Shown here piece by piece: positions 34,758 through 47,600 of a stretch of 64,000 bases of DNA. Numbering within the stretch: the first letter of the stretch is position 1; the number at the start of each line of letters is the position of its first letter. The translations under genes and the position numbers were made by a program. This stretch comes from Sclerotiophoma versabilis (Eukaryota; Ascomycota; Dothideomycetes; Pleosporales; Didymellaceae), in contig JAAROD010000076.1 in assembly GCA_012274445.1 (NCBI GenBank), positions 310,001-374,000 of the forward strand, read 5' to 3'. A model generated the notes under the pieces. It was not told the origin of the DNA, made no database searches, and was given only the letters and a program-made list of their open reading frames with translations.

Positions 34758-37700
34758 ATGTTAAACCCCAGTCCGAATGACGACCATCTTGTCATGTCTA
34801 CATTCTCGCACGAGCGCATCCGCGGTCCTGCCGGTCAACCTATGGATGTCAACAGAAGAAAGCAACAATCTCAACAACCTCGTCAACTCCTGTCTTGCAC
34901 CAAATGTCGCGAACGAAAAGTCAAGTGCGATCGAACAAAGCCCTGCTCAGCTTGTTGCGCACGAGGAGCGCCTAAAGAATGCCACTTTGTCGCAGAAGGA
35001 GGCGACTACGCTCCAATTCAACAGTCTTACGAACTGCGAAAGCTTCGTGCGGAGAATCTGCGATTGAAGGAAAGACTACGCACCAGCAGAATACCAATTG
35101 AGGATGACGATTCCGACCAGTCTTCAGAATCACAGCCTGGTGACAGATCCAGAGCATCTTCGATCAAGAGGCGTGCAGCACGCCAAAAGCGGTTCCAAGG
35201 CTCTGAGTGGTCCGACTCTATATACTTTGGTTCTCCTGGCCTCGCAAACATCGTTGCAGACGTGAGTGAAAACCCGTTTGCATCCTTGTTGTAACAATAC
35301 TAATGTCAGAGAAGTTCGCAACTGTCAATTTGGCACCCACTGCCGCACAATCTCTGGCGCATCATATGCCTCGAGGCCCAGACATCTTCACACCAAAGTC
35401 GTCCTCCATTTACCCGTTTGCCACGTTATTTCTAGCAACTCCAGAGGAGTGCATACCGCAACTTCTAGATATTCTGCCATGTCATGACGAGCTTCTGGAG
35501 TACTTGGCCGCCTTTGAAAAGCGCGTTTATGTGTGTGCTTTCCCTCACCTCCCCATTGAGCTGTCCAAGAGCGAGATCGAGCGTTTTCTCTCCGACCCAG
35601 AACGAAACGCTCGAATGTGCCCCGAGATGTTAGCGTTGATCTTTGCCGCTATAGCATTGGGCGCACAACACTCTGTATGGGATAAGTCTGGTGAGCAGTG
35701 GAAGGCCGAGTCTGTCGATGTGGAGGCGCAAAGAGGCAACGTTTACGGTCAGTATGTCCCTCCACATGGCGAACCAACCCTGACCGGATGTTCAGTCGCA
35801 GCTTCGATGCAAGCTCTCCGTAGCTCATCCTTCATGCATAAGCCTTCCCTGTTAGCCATCCAATCTCTCATCATGATAGGACCATTTCTTTCCAACTCAG
35901 GCCGCTTCCTAGATGCATGGACACTTTTCGGCACTACCATTCGATTGGCCCAGGCCATTGGTTTACACCGTCACCCAAAATATCTTGATCCAGCTCCTCC
36001 CACTCAAAGAGAATGTTCAATTCGGCAAACTCTCTGGTGGTGGATGTTACACATGGATGAAGAGTACTCTATGACCCTGGGCCGTCCGCTTGGAATAAGC
36101 GCCATAGGGGATTGTCAACCTCCACACGAGCTAACAACCGATCCACAGATGCTACGACTCGGCGAATTCATCAACCACTTCACTATCCTGGCTAGACAGA
36201 TTTTGAGCAGTGATCGATTGAGCAACGCCAAGATTGACGAATTTACCGATCTCTTAGTCGGGCTTCTGGATACTATGCCCGAAATGCTCCAATTCGAAGA
36301 GTCGTGGTTGGACGAAAAAAAGGAACTTCCTGAATGGCCATTGGGCGCAATGGCTGCCGGTACGTGATTCTGTACTGACAACAGCATTTTGGTCAATACT
36401 CACCCTTCGAAGTTTACTACTGTAAGACTCATACTTACCTCATCCTCTTAAACCGCCAACGAACGGACAAACCTGAATTTTCTCAAGTAGCTACCGCCAA
36501 GCTCCCCTCATCGTTTCGACCTGTCAACAAGACACCTTCGTCACATTCCTCGCCTATCACATCGATACCAAGCTTGCCACGCGGGCGGTCTCTTGTACTT
36601 ACGTCTTCTGTGGGAGTACTTACGGCTTTCTTGTTCTTCTACACACGCACTCCGGCATCGCTTGTCTCTTGGACCATCAGTCAACAAGCTTTCAACAGCT
36701 CTATGATACTCCTCCTAGATGCATTGGAAACCGGCAATTCGTCTCACGTGAGAAAGATCGAGCAAGCTTATGTTATCTTCAGGGAGATACAGGACAGCGG
36801 CATTCACAAGCTTGCAGCATTGGCCGTGGAAAAATTGAGCTGGGGCCTAGACCAGCTGCGCAAGAACATGGTAGGGATCCGCACGCATTACTCTCCGGAC
36901 CAGAACGAGCGAGCAGGCGCAGCTCAAGTTGAAGCGGAGGGTGCTACAGGAGCTTTCCACGACACGGTGATGGCAAATACAGGCATGTTACTGCCCGATG
37001 AAACAGCCCTGCAGTCATACACACCTGAACGCTTTGCGCCCTTCACCTGGGCTACGACAGGAGCTGAGAGTGGGGCCAAGAGTCCGAACCAACCGAAGCA
37101 AGAGCAGGAGCTAGAATTCTACGACAAAGTCAATTCCTTGGCCCACGTGAGGCTTGGAAGCTCAAATAAGATTGTTCCGATTCTGAACGAACAGCAGGGT
37201 AGTGCAGGATCACCCCAAAGATCGGCATCGGGACCATATTGTGCGCCGCCGGCACAGGAACTTTCCCGGTTGCGACGTTGCGTAACGGGCGTGGCCTCGC
37301 CTATGAGCCTTGCAGAGCCGGTGCTACAACATAGTCACGGTGACGGACCTATTGTCGCTGAGCCTCGTTATCCACATCAGGAGCAGACGTCTCATCCACA
37401 GTATCTAAGCTCACAACGGCTCACACCTCCGGCAGCCTTTGCGAACGACCAGAGGCTAGAGTATAGCGCGAATCCTGAGCAATGGGCGCAAGCTGCTTCA
37501 ACATCCAAGCAGTATCAGATGCCAGCAGCACAATCCAGGCATAACTCGTGCCCGGCACTACACCACCTCGCAACCACCCCGCCCCTCGTGCGAACGACTT
37601 ACTCGTCACCCCTCGCGAATAGAGCGCAAAGCCCTGTGAGCGAAGAACGCTACGACGTGCATACAAAATGGTCGGCGAACCCTGCAGCCCCAATATTGGG

Positions 37701-37920
37701 CAGCCTTGAGCCAGGGATGGTTATCTCGCCTATGTCCGATCAGAGGCATAACGTTCTTGCTTTCCATCATGAGAGCACTCAACAGCAGCAGATGGCGTAT
37801 CGATACTCGTTCCAAAACCCCACAGCGGCCACAAGGATTGATGAGATCCCAGTAACAAATGTGGAGCAGATGACAGTGGATCAGTGGAAACGATGGGTGG
37901 GCAGCGGGGCGCCTGGGTAG
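34758..37920 (+). CDS. Zn2Cys6 transcription factor with fungal-specific domain
   Basis: Three exons: 34,758-35,261, 35,312-36,359 and 36,413-37,920, 1,019 residues. The zinc cluster LLSCTKCRERKVKCDRTKPC then CARG near residue 47 is followed by a coiled coil (ELRKLRAENLRLKERL). The middle-homology region holds PEMLALIFAAIALGAQ, LDAWTLFGTTIRLAQAIGLH and LWWWMLHMDEEYSMTLGRPL. Exon 3 opens with VYYCKTHTYLILLNRQR, the normal continuation of this domain, which supports the second intron (53 bp, donor gtacgt). Intron 1 uses a strong gtgagt donor, but frame continuity needs a gag acceptor at 35,311, so its 3' site is less certain. A second ATG at codon 13 could be the start. The C-terminus is Gln/Pro-rich. 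The target pathway is unknown. Confidence 0.83.
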
Positions 37921-40900
37921 CGTTACGATTCACCCCACTTCCTGCCATGCTGCTTTGGCGCTCTCGTCATTGCATGCACGTGTATCAATAGGTTCAGGCT
38001 ATTCTCTGTGCACAAACTTGTCTTGCCATGAGTTCAGCATATGGCAAACTATAGTTTACAAATCGTGCTCTTCTTGCAAAGCCTATCATTCCAATCCAGT
38101 TGTTCTCAGCGTGTAACAACATGATAACACTTCACCGCATGCATATAGTGGTGCCTTCAAGCTGAGTATTTTGTCTTGCAATGTCCCTTCCCCAAGCTCT
38201 TGGGGTTATCGTCATTGTTAGTCAGCTACCAGCCGACAAAAAACAACCATATCCCCACTTCTCTTCCTCTCGACACCCACTTTTATCCTCCTTCGTATGC
38301 CACTCAACACCTCAGATAGCCCCAAGCCTCCTGAAATCTCAAATTAAGCGTTCTAGTACGTAAAATTCACCATCAGCGTTTGTCACGTCAAACCGCTCAC
38401 CAGTCTACTCTTGGTGGCTGCCGCATCCTTGTCTCGCAGCCTCGCCGTTCAGTCCCTCGTGCGGAGCTGAACTTACACCCGAATACAAGCATAGTGACGT
38501 CCGCACGTGGGGTGTTGACCTACTCGTCCACCGACTACTGGATCATCCGAGGATACATTGAAGATCAACACCCTTTCTCGCACTGACCATCACAAATTCA
38601 TCACGACTCACACCTCCCCACCCAAGCTTGATATATCCGCTCGCCCATCTATGCGCCTGCAACCAGCATACACTTGCGCCAATCGACCCGTTCCGATGGC
38701 GTGTCGTATCCTGGTCTTCGGGTACGGGGCGTCAAATCCTCGAGTCAGGACACGATGCAGGGAGGGCCAGATTTTCGATCGCGTTACACGACAGGATTGC
38801 GGAACCCGATCATTCCGGTACCCTGCCACCCCTGCAACGAGACGAGCTGAGCGTGCCGCGCGCATGCACCATATTGATCGACAGCTACAACATTGATATC
38901 ATCGAAGACGCACTCCAAAGCCTCACTTCTCTCCCCAGGGCTGTGCCTGACCTCTTCGCGATGCCGAAACTGAAAATATGGAGCATTTCTTTTTAGCCCG
39001 GGTCTAATGTCGATGCAACCGTTGACATGCACCATTGTCATGGTACCCTTGATCTTTGCGCTGCAGCTCTTACTAGGTGAAGCAGTATGCGCAGTCGTTT
39101 TCCGATTGGAGCAGGAGTCTTCTCCGTATGAATAGTAATCCGCAAGATTCGTGTGTTGATGCGATACTGACGGCCGCGTGTCATCACAACACTTTCTTTT
39201 GCGTTCTGGAGTCTGGAGGTGCATATGCTAGAACGTGGCGGCAACCGTTTGAAGGGCGTTGTCGGCGACCTACAAGCGAACTTGGGCGTCAGGAAAGAGT
39301 GAATATTCATCGGGCAGCGGCTGACTGCAGGATCGAGTACCGAACTTTCAGCCCTTGCGTGCATGTTTGCTTCTTTCGCACCTACCAGGAATGGTACCAG
39401 CCTCCGGCTACCAAACACTAGTCAAGCCGCTAGAAAGAACTACACCTCGGGTAATGTACCGAGATCTCATCTACCCTTCGGTCCTCCTGCGGTCAAACTT
39501 AATCGATCCCCTTGACAGTGACAAAAGCAGAAGGATCTTCGGGACCAATTGACACCCGAGGACGGAAAATCAATGAACCCTACAGGATCGGGTCGCCAGA
39601 CCGATGAGGATCTTAGTCCCCTTGGCAGCAACCGCAGATGCAAACAACATACGACACATGCGTCAGCAGCAAAGCGCCAGCGCCTATAGCCACTACCATT
39701 TAGACTAGCGTGGGGTTTAGTAGAGTGTGGGTGTCTGCTAATGAAACGTTTATGCAGACTACAGACTTCAAGTTGAGCGCTTGCTTGACCAGGTCGCCGA
39801 CTTGCAAGTACCCACCTTCCGGCGCTGTAGGAGTGAGTGGCTTGTATCAACGCTGCAGATACGAGGCTCACTGATTGCTGTTTTCAGGCCATAGCCATTT
39901 CACAACACAGTACAACAGTGGACGAGAACGAAAGCCATGTTCGTGCAGACGGTGAATATCCACATGCGTCAGACATTCCGAGGAGGTCATTCACCAGCGT
40001 AGGGACCACCACTGCATCGCATATGCAAAACCGCCACGTACAATCTGTCACTACGGGACCGGCCCGCTCGCACTAACATGGCTTTATGATCTTCCGCTAT
40101 TTTGGTCCCCTCTTTCTGCGACTCTTACCGGGAGACGTCACATCTCGTCCCTTACACCGCCCTTCGACTGGCTAATCGTTCTTCGTCAACCGAAATGCAC
40201 ACGATGGAACCCATGCAGTGCCTCCACAACGCAGGGTGAACGGCCCGAGGTATGCGGCTGCGCGACGGCTGTCAGCGGACTGCACTACCTTGTCTGGATT
40301 TCATGCTGTTATGTGCGACGGGCCGGTCTGGATTGGGCTCTCGCATGAGGGCGATGGAAAGACCTGGACCGGGTCCCGTTCATACGCTGATTCGTGGAAT
40401 GAAGTGAGAAAGAGCAAGTCCGTTATTGTAAAGAACCTCCGACGACTAACAAGTATGAGGTTATGTGACTTCCCCTCGTTACTATCGTCTAGACCAACTG
40501 ACTGCGACTCCCTTAGTATCAGTAATTGTGAAAATACACGCACTCTCCTCTCTCTTTCTCTTTGCGGCTACCTCGCTTTCCGGTCACATTGCTAAGTACC
40601 CAAGCACTTTATCAGGTCAGGATACATATGCCTGGCAGTATGTGGGGGTTAGTGGTACTATGTATATACCATGGTGTACTGCCTCGTAACTTTGCCCCAA
40701 GACCCTAATCCATTGCCTTTAAAGGCCCTACATTATACAATACTAGTAGCCACTTTACAGACGCTACCGAGGTAACTGAATTGTAGGTATTATTCTATTA
40801 CTAGGTTTGTTTACATTGTGACATGCATAAGGTCTATAGGGTCTGCTGCCCCTTTGCTCCTTTAACTAACACCTGATAGCTGCTAGTACAGCCGGACCGA

Positions 40901-41801
40901 ACAGCTACTGGCACGGGCCTTGCCGCGTGCCGTACCTAGCGTACCAAGGTCCTGAAGTTTTTAATTTTCGGGGCACATGTCGACAATATTTATACACCTT
41001 GGAGACGAAGCGTAGGAAGAAAAGTAGTAATGGCGATTGGAAGATATTGGTCCACAACATGCCGCCGTGTGCTGGAGCTTGTCTACAGTAGCAAAGCGAC
41101 CTTTGACCTGGAATCGCCGCCGCGTCTGTCTCTTAATGTGTTTAGATGTTGCATGAGACACGTATCGTTCAGCGTTGAAAGAATCAAGTGTGCGACGTTG
41201 TTGTCGCGAGTAGGACTGTCTCATTGATACCATGCTATGCTATGTTGAGCTATGCAATGCAGTACTTGCCCAGGACTTGTCCAAAACTTCCCACTTTTCC
41301 GCCTTACTTTCTGTCCTCTTCTTCTGCTCATTGCAACGCCTAGGATGAATGCGAAAGAATGATGTAAACCAGAAATGAAAATCAGGGGTATACCGTAGCG
41401 CCTTACAAAACTTACTGCCACCTGTCTCCCTTTGACGCTGCTTGTTTATTGCGAGTTCGCCTACATCCATGCTGTTTTCATCAGAAAATGCTATTCTTCA
41501 TTTGTAGGGTCGTTGTTCAACCATCCTAGCTTATGAAGGTATTCGACCTCGTAGGAGGTGGTGCGGTTGGCTGACCATCCAGTCCCACGAAGAAAGTGCG
41601 GTGCAACAACCCAGTTTTCCAATTCCAAATTCTTCTGGTGTTGCTCGAGTGCGGAGACTTGAAAACGTTCGCTTCCAGATCAAGATCAGGGCGTGGATGC
41701 CCCCTTTGGAGACGGTGCAGGCCATTTGAGTACCGCTTCCTGTGAGTGCGCGGCCAATTCGCCGGCATGCATCGGCCGGCTGTTCTCTTGCATTCAGAGC
41801 A
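37921..41801. other. Gene-poor region
   Basis: About 3.9 kb without a recognisable gene. Open frames up to 126 codons occur on both strands (for example 38,628-38,996 plus and 40,218-40,595 plus) but have no motif, signal peptide or convincing splice partner. Part of 40,620-40,900 is mildly AT-rich with short TA-rich words, without a recognisable element. No tRNA seen. Confidence 0.45.
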
Positions 41802-43722
41802 CTACTCCTCGTGCAGCTGGTGTGTGGGGCATGCGCCACGGCCCTTCATCTTCCACCAGTCTTTGATGCATTTCTAGGTGTTGTTAGCTTCGAGTCATGG
41901 TTGCTTGACTTTGAGAATTGGTTCTTGTGGACTCCGTAAAGGGGTGTTTGGTGACAAGACAATTACGTACCTCATGGAACTTGCACCAGCACACCAGCCT
42001 AGCCATTCTGTCACCTGCTTGAAACTCCTCAAAACAGATAACACACTCGGCATCATTTCCATCTTCGTCCACACAGTCCTTCTCGGTAGCGATATAAGGG
42101 AACATGCCACGGGCAGCATGACTGTGCCTGTGCGAACTCGCACCTTCGCCATTCCCTGCACTGCTCATGCCGCGAGTACGGGTAACGGGAAGACTGGCGG
42201 ACGTCTTCGCTTGCGGACGTGCCGTGGAATTGAGCGCTGGTGAAGACGAGTGAAGTGCAATGCATTCCTCGATGTGCTGGGCTCGTGCTGAATCGTCGCC
42301 ACCCGGACCCTTTGCTGGTAGTTCTCCTCCGCAGATGGGACATTCATCCTCTTCTGCGATCTGACGCCTGGGCCGAGGGTTCAGCTGCTGGATGGATGGA
42401 GGCTGGGGTGACGGTATGAAGAACTGGCGTGGAAACATGTCGCCCCCTCTTACAGAACTTGATCCGAATCCTGCACGTTGCTGGTGTGGTTGTGGGATGT
42501 AAGAAGGAGCGGTAGGCGGGCGTGATGAGGATGAGCTTTGGTCGTGTTGGCGATTGTGCGAGGGGTAGACGTGTCCAGAGTTTGGCAACGGTCCTGGCCA
42601 ACGGTCTTCAGAACGTGAAGCATCATGGTAGCTAACACGTCGACTGCTGAAGGGATCGCGCGAGGAAAGCGTTTGGGCTTGACCAGCAGGCTGGGGTGCA
42701 GCATGCACGCTGGAGGATGAGCGGTGGGCAGGCTGGCGGAGTGGCACTGCGGACGGGGTATAGTCTGGTCGTGCAGGTGGTGTGGGTGGCGGATGTGGTC
42801 GAGCATGGGCATGGCTTGACGGAGATAGGTACTGCGGTGGAAGGCTGTAGTTTGGGTCTGGGACACACGGGTTGCAGACGCGGACTTCCTCACCGCCACC
42901 TAGGGCTGGGTTGCGGAAGGGGCCAAAGTCGGACATGGGGTTGGTATCATCGTCGCCGGTGAGATGGATGATAGCATTGGAGGCGTCAGTTGGGGGGTGG
43001 ACGATGAACTGGCGGGGTATGGTGATGCGGTGGGGCGAGCACTGAGAGCACACGACACGTCCACACTTCCTGCAATGGTGCTTCCGGAACAAGAAGGTGA
43101 ACTGCCTGTTGCACACCGGACAGTGGGTGACGTCCGAGTCAGGCTGCCATGGCGGCAACACCAGATCGCTCTCGCGTCTGAAGGGCGGGGGTGGCAGCGG
43201 TCGCTCGTGTGAGGGTGCAGATGCAGGTGCAGGTGCAGGTGCAGGTGCAGGTGCGGGTGCGGGTGCGGGTGCGGGTGCGGGTGCGGGCGACGAGTCCAGC
43301 ACGATGGGGTCTGTACTGGAGCCGGGCTGCGAGCTGCTGTGCATCCGCATGGTCGACGGGCGGCGCATGGGCGACTCGGCGGTTGTCAGGCGCCTCTTGC
43401 GGTCGGCGCTGCTGGCGGACGAGGCCGTGTCGGGGCGCGGCGGCGGGCGAGAGGGCAGGGCAAAGGGCGGGGTGGACGATGAAGGGTGCATGCCGGGCGC
43501 GGTCGAGGTATGGGTCAGGGTGTGGGTCGAGGTACGGGTCGGTGGTGGGCGCATGGGTGCAGCGTCGACGCCAGCCTCGCGGAGGAAGTCGACCCACGTC
43601 TCTCCCCCGTATGCGTCGGGCGGTTGGGCGAGGAAGTGTGAAGCGACGGCTCCGTGCAGATGGCGGTGCAGATCGGGGTGGTCGGTCGTGTCTCGGGGCA
43701 GACGGTCGGTCGGTGAGTTCAT
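41802..43722 (-). CDS. FYVE- and RING-finger protein, Pib1-like E3 ubiquitin ligase
   Basis: Two exons, 43,722-41,971 and 41,873-41,802, with a 97-bp intron (donor gtacgt, acceptor ctag). The product is 607 residues from MNSPTDRL; the longer frame upstream starts only with TTG. Disordered Pro/Ser-rich segments alternate with three zinc modules. A FYVE finger (about 192-287) has WQPDSDVTHCPVC, FRKHHCRKCGRVVC and RVCNPC, the signature that binds phosphatidylinositol-3-phosphate on endosomes. A C-x2-C...H-x4-C module follows (CPICGGELPAKG ... HIEECI), resembling a UBZ-type ubiquitin-binding finger. The C-terminal RING is CVICFEEFQAGDRMARLVCW, CKFHEKCIKDWW and CPTH, with its H-x2-C pair split by the intron. 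The order agrees with yeast Pib1, an endosomal/vacuolar ubiquitin ligase. A Pro-Ala repeat lies before the FYVE finger. Confidence 0.88.
43214..43289. repeat. Coding hexanucleotide repeat (GGTGCA/GGTGCG) giving Pro-Ala repeats in the FYVE-RING protein
   Basis: About twelve tandem hexamers: first GGTGCA units, then GGTGCG units, a clean switch in the third-position base along the array. On the coding strand they encode alternating Pro and Ala directly ahead of the FYVE finger. The array is very uniform and likely length-polymorphic. Confidence 0.9.
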
Positions 43723-44678
43723 GATGCTGCTCGGGCCACGGGGCAGCCGTCTCGGGGCAGGGGCTCGGAGGCGTGGAGCGGAGTGAAGTGTGCTGGAGGT
43801 CGAGCTCGCGGTCGAGGTGGAGCTATAGGGTGCAGTCGGACGCTCACGGCGACAGGCCGCCACACCTTCGCTGCGGTGCAAAGCGGGTGGTTCGCAATGC
43901 AGTCTGCCCAGCGCCTGCAGCCTTCTGTCAGCGTCTGCCCCCGCTGCGTGTGCCTGTGCGTCCGCGCTCGCGTTCCAACAGCCTGCGAGACGGCCGTGTC
44001 ACGGGCGAGGCGTTGCCCTGCGCTGCGTTGCGGTGAGGCGCGGAGGGGCGTGGGGCCTGCCGCGAGCGAGAGTGCATCCAGCGCAGCCTCGGTCTGGTGC
44101 ACGTGCAGGGAAGCCTCGTAGGGCTCTGCAAACATGCGTGGATGGTCAAGCAGAGGCCGAGTGCATCAACTCGCCCGCAGTCCAACCCTGGCGAAGGCCT
44201 GGCTGAGGCTTCGTCAGCCACGCTGTGAGAGCCTCCGACGCTCTTTGGCGATAAGATAAGGTAAGCCGCACATGCTCCAACAAAGCGCCGCCAATGCAAC
44301 CGCAACCGCTACTAGCACGCCATCCATAGCGCAGCAGCCAAGTGCCCTTGCAACACTCATATTACTAGATACCGTGTGGCTGCAAGTGCAGTCTTTGCCT
44401 CAATCTTTAACATACAAACAAGAAAGTCTCCGAACCTATGTGACCAAACGTCCTTTGTGTATCCAGCATCCCCCCTGCGCCGCGCTTTGCACCCCCTAAC
44501 CTGAATGCTACCAGTTTTCAACCCCAAGGAACCTGCGCTTTTTGATGAGAAAAATGCGAATGTGCAGCCGTCATGATTACAAGATTTACTGTCGCAAGAA
44601 GAGCGTCCCGCTTGAAAGACTTCCGTATGCTGCACACAACAGCCTCAGCTCAGAGATGGTGCAGGACCGAGGCCAACA
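43723..44678. other. Intergenic region upstream of the FYVE-RING gene
   Basis: Roughly 950 bp between the TRP-like gene stop and the FYVE-RING start; both genes point left. No recognisable coding feature. Longer frames across it are GC-rich chance frames without motifs. Confidence 0.45.
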
Positions 44679-47600
44679 TCAGACTCGTCTTGACCTTCGA
44701 CTCTGTCCGCTCATCTGCGTGCTACCACTCCGACTGCGGTCTACAATCTCAGCCCTTGCTTCTACGTCGGCCCCGTCGTAGCCATCGCTGTGGAAGCTGT
44801 CCTGTGTCCTATGGCCTTGTACGTACCCCGTGCTCACCGTTCCACCTCCACCTATGGCCGGCGGAGGAGCAAGTGGTTGACGGTAAGCGCTCGAAGCTGC
44901 CGAGTGTCCCGGTGACCGTTCGGGTGAAGGATCCGTAGAACCAAATGGCAGACGAATAGGTAGTGTGCCACCCGTAGGTTGTAGATGTTGATGGCTCGAC
45001 GCCACAGGTGGAGAGTCCGTTATTCTTGGCATGCGTGCCCTGTTCTCAAGTATCGCAGCTTCTGTCGATCCTGTCCGTCTAGAACTCTTTCTTGGTATCG
45101 TCGGTGCTCGGCTGCCTCGTGTTGATATGCGGGACACACGCGACCCCACCCTACTGGGAAGCTCGATGCCCCCGCCCGTCTCTATAGGCCCTAGCATAGG
45201 CGGGATCTCGGAAACTCTGTTAGTCGACTCGTATGCAAAAGCATCTTCATCGCTTGAGTCTGACTCGCTGTCGCTCGACTGTGATCTTCTCCCCTCGCCA
45301 GTTAGCACTCCAGCCGGCGCAACAGCCCGCGGTGGACTCTTTTGGCTCTTCTTTGACTGCGGTGAATCGGGATGGTCGCGATAAGGCTCTTGCGCTGGTC
45401 GTGGCGGTGGTGGTGGCTCGTGCTCCTCTTGCTCTTCCACTGCCATCATTTGCGGAGGCATCCTTGTACTCCTGACCACCTCAAAGCCCTTGCTCTTCTC
45501 CTTCTTGCGGCCACCGCCCAGTAGATTCAAGCTCTTGAACCAGCCCGTAGCAGACGATACTGGACTCATGGGGTCAGCGGGTCCCGTCTTTAATTTTCGG
45601 CTGGGTTGTGATGAGAGAGCGGGTCCACGAAGACCGTAGTAGAAGTCAGACTCTCGTACTGAATAGTCGGTGTTGTTACGACGTTCGAGATTCGGATCCG
45701 AGTCGTTCTCCCGGTTCGTGCGCAGATACGCTGGCGATGCGCGAGACGGACCCTCCCCTGCGTCGTGAGCAGCTTCGATATCCATCTGATCCGAGTATGG
45801 CGCGTCAACAATATCGGCGCTCCCTGGCGGTGGTGGTCCTCGGCCGCGTGCACCCGGTCCCATCGAGTCCATGGTATTCGTGCGCACACGTGGTGGTCTG
45901 TAGTAAGGGTCTGCTGTCTCCAGTTGGGTTCCCATTGTTGGCCTCCGTGAGCTATGGCCAGAGCCACCGCCCAGGAAATTAAAAGGCATTGCGTTGATTC
46001 CAGGCGTACCTGGACTGTTGCCTTCGCTGAAATCGAAGCCCCCGCTTCGACGCTGCTCGTCTCTATCGTATGGCTGATTAAGCAGTACGGCAGAGCTGGC
46101 AGACATGCTGCGCGACCGACTTTCCATGAGTTGAATGTTTTTATTCTCGTCATTGACAAGCATGGCCGCGTTGGAGTTGAGACTGCTGCGTTTTTGTCGG
46201 TGGTTCACTCGTTTGGACAGCTGACGTTTGCCAAAGACCTTGGTGAGGCCACCTCTAGTATCTGCACCTGCGCCCGACAACCTCGCAATCACCTCCACAA
46301 TGGTCTGTAGAGCATTGAGGAAGAAACCAAAGACCAGGACAACGGCATGTAGAAGCAGAATCGCGTACCCAATCCAACCTTTCGAGGACTCTGCGACACC
46401 AAGAGAGGGCACAAAAGCTACCGAGAGGAGGATGCAAGTGAGTCGAACGGCGGAAAAGAAGGTATGGTAAGCATTCATTGACGTGTTCGATTGGAATGGC
46501 CGGAAGGCGTGTAGAGTTAGGATTAGGATTACCTCGCAGATGGCGAGCATGATGATCTGGGCGATACCAGAGGGCTGGATTGCTCCTATGGCAATGCCTC
46601 GTATGATAGTTAGCAATACAGGGATGAAGGCAAATGGTGCGGCGTCGTCAGAGTATGTGTTGTACAACGGTCCGTAGGTCAAGACAGTTGGTAGGTCGTC
46701 GAAGAGGTGAGCGCGCGGTCGGGTGGTAAAGATGAGCCAGAAAATCCAGAACGCTATTCCCATAACCCCAATGAGAAGCACTACGGCAGCACCGACCACG
46801 GACCCATCCGATCGTGGCGCTACGACCAACTGGAACAGCGATAGTGCAATGATTGGCAACATGAAGAAGTTGAAGACGATGCGAACAATGTTGCCGGCGG
46901 TGAATGACCAATTCTTTCCCGTGAGATCCCCATCTTGAGTGTTGGTAAGCATACGCATGAGCCAACGCGCAATGAAGCCAATCTGTGTCAGCACGATAAC
47001 AATGGCAATGAGGACCAGGAGAAAGATAGCCATGCAAGCCCACATGTCGCGCTCCTTGGTCATGCCTACATATTGTCCAAGTCGAGTCAGTCCATAGGTA
47101 CCGTTGACAATATAGATGCCGTCGTCGAGACTTTGCGAACCGTTGCCCTTGCTTACAAAGCTCTCGTTGAATAGAAGGACAGACCAACTGGCCTGACTGA
47201 TGGCCGGCTGGAAAAAGCCGGGGTAGTTCAAGCTCAGACTGCCGGCCAAAACGATGAATTGGATGTACTGCAGACAATCACCAAAACCTGGAGTGACGAG
47301 GCGTAAGAGATCCTCGTCACGACCATAGTTGCTCGTCCAACGGAAGATGTTCGAAGTTCCCCATGGACTGCAGGTGGCTGCAAAGACAGTCGCTACACCG
47401 ACGAGGATGAGCACAGCAGCGGGGAAGTAACAGACTGCATCGGAGAGCTTCTTCCCCAAATCCGGAGTGATGTTTGCCGACACGCAGCCCAGGGTGTACG
47501 CCCTCGAATCACCGGAGACGATACGCAACTCGGATGCCCAGGTGGAGAAGGCATAGGTGCTGTGGAAGTCGTGGCTTACAGTAAAGCCTGGCAAGGTATA

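Noticed and set aside
40218..40595. 125-codon plus-strand frame in the gene-poor region
   Set aside because: No recognisable motif, no splice continuation, and overlapping frames of similar length on both strands.
43723..43881. N-terminal extension of the FYVE-RING protein
   Set aside because: It depends on a TTG start; the ATG at 43,722 has a favourable A at -3.
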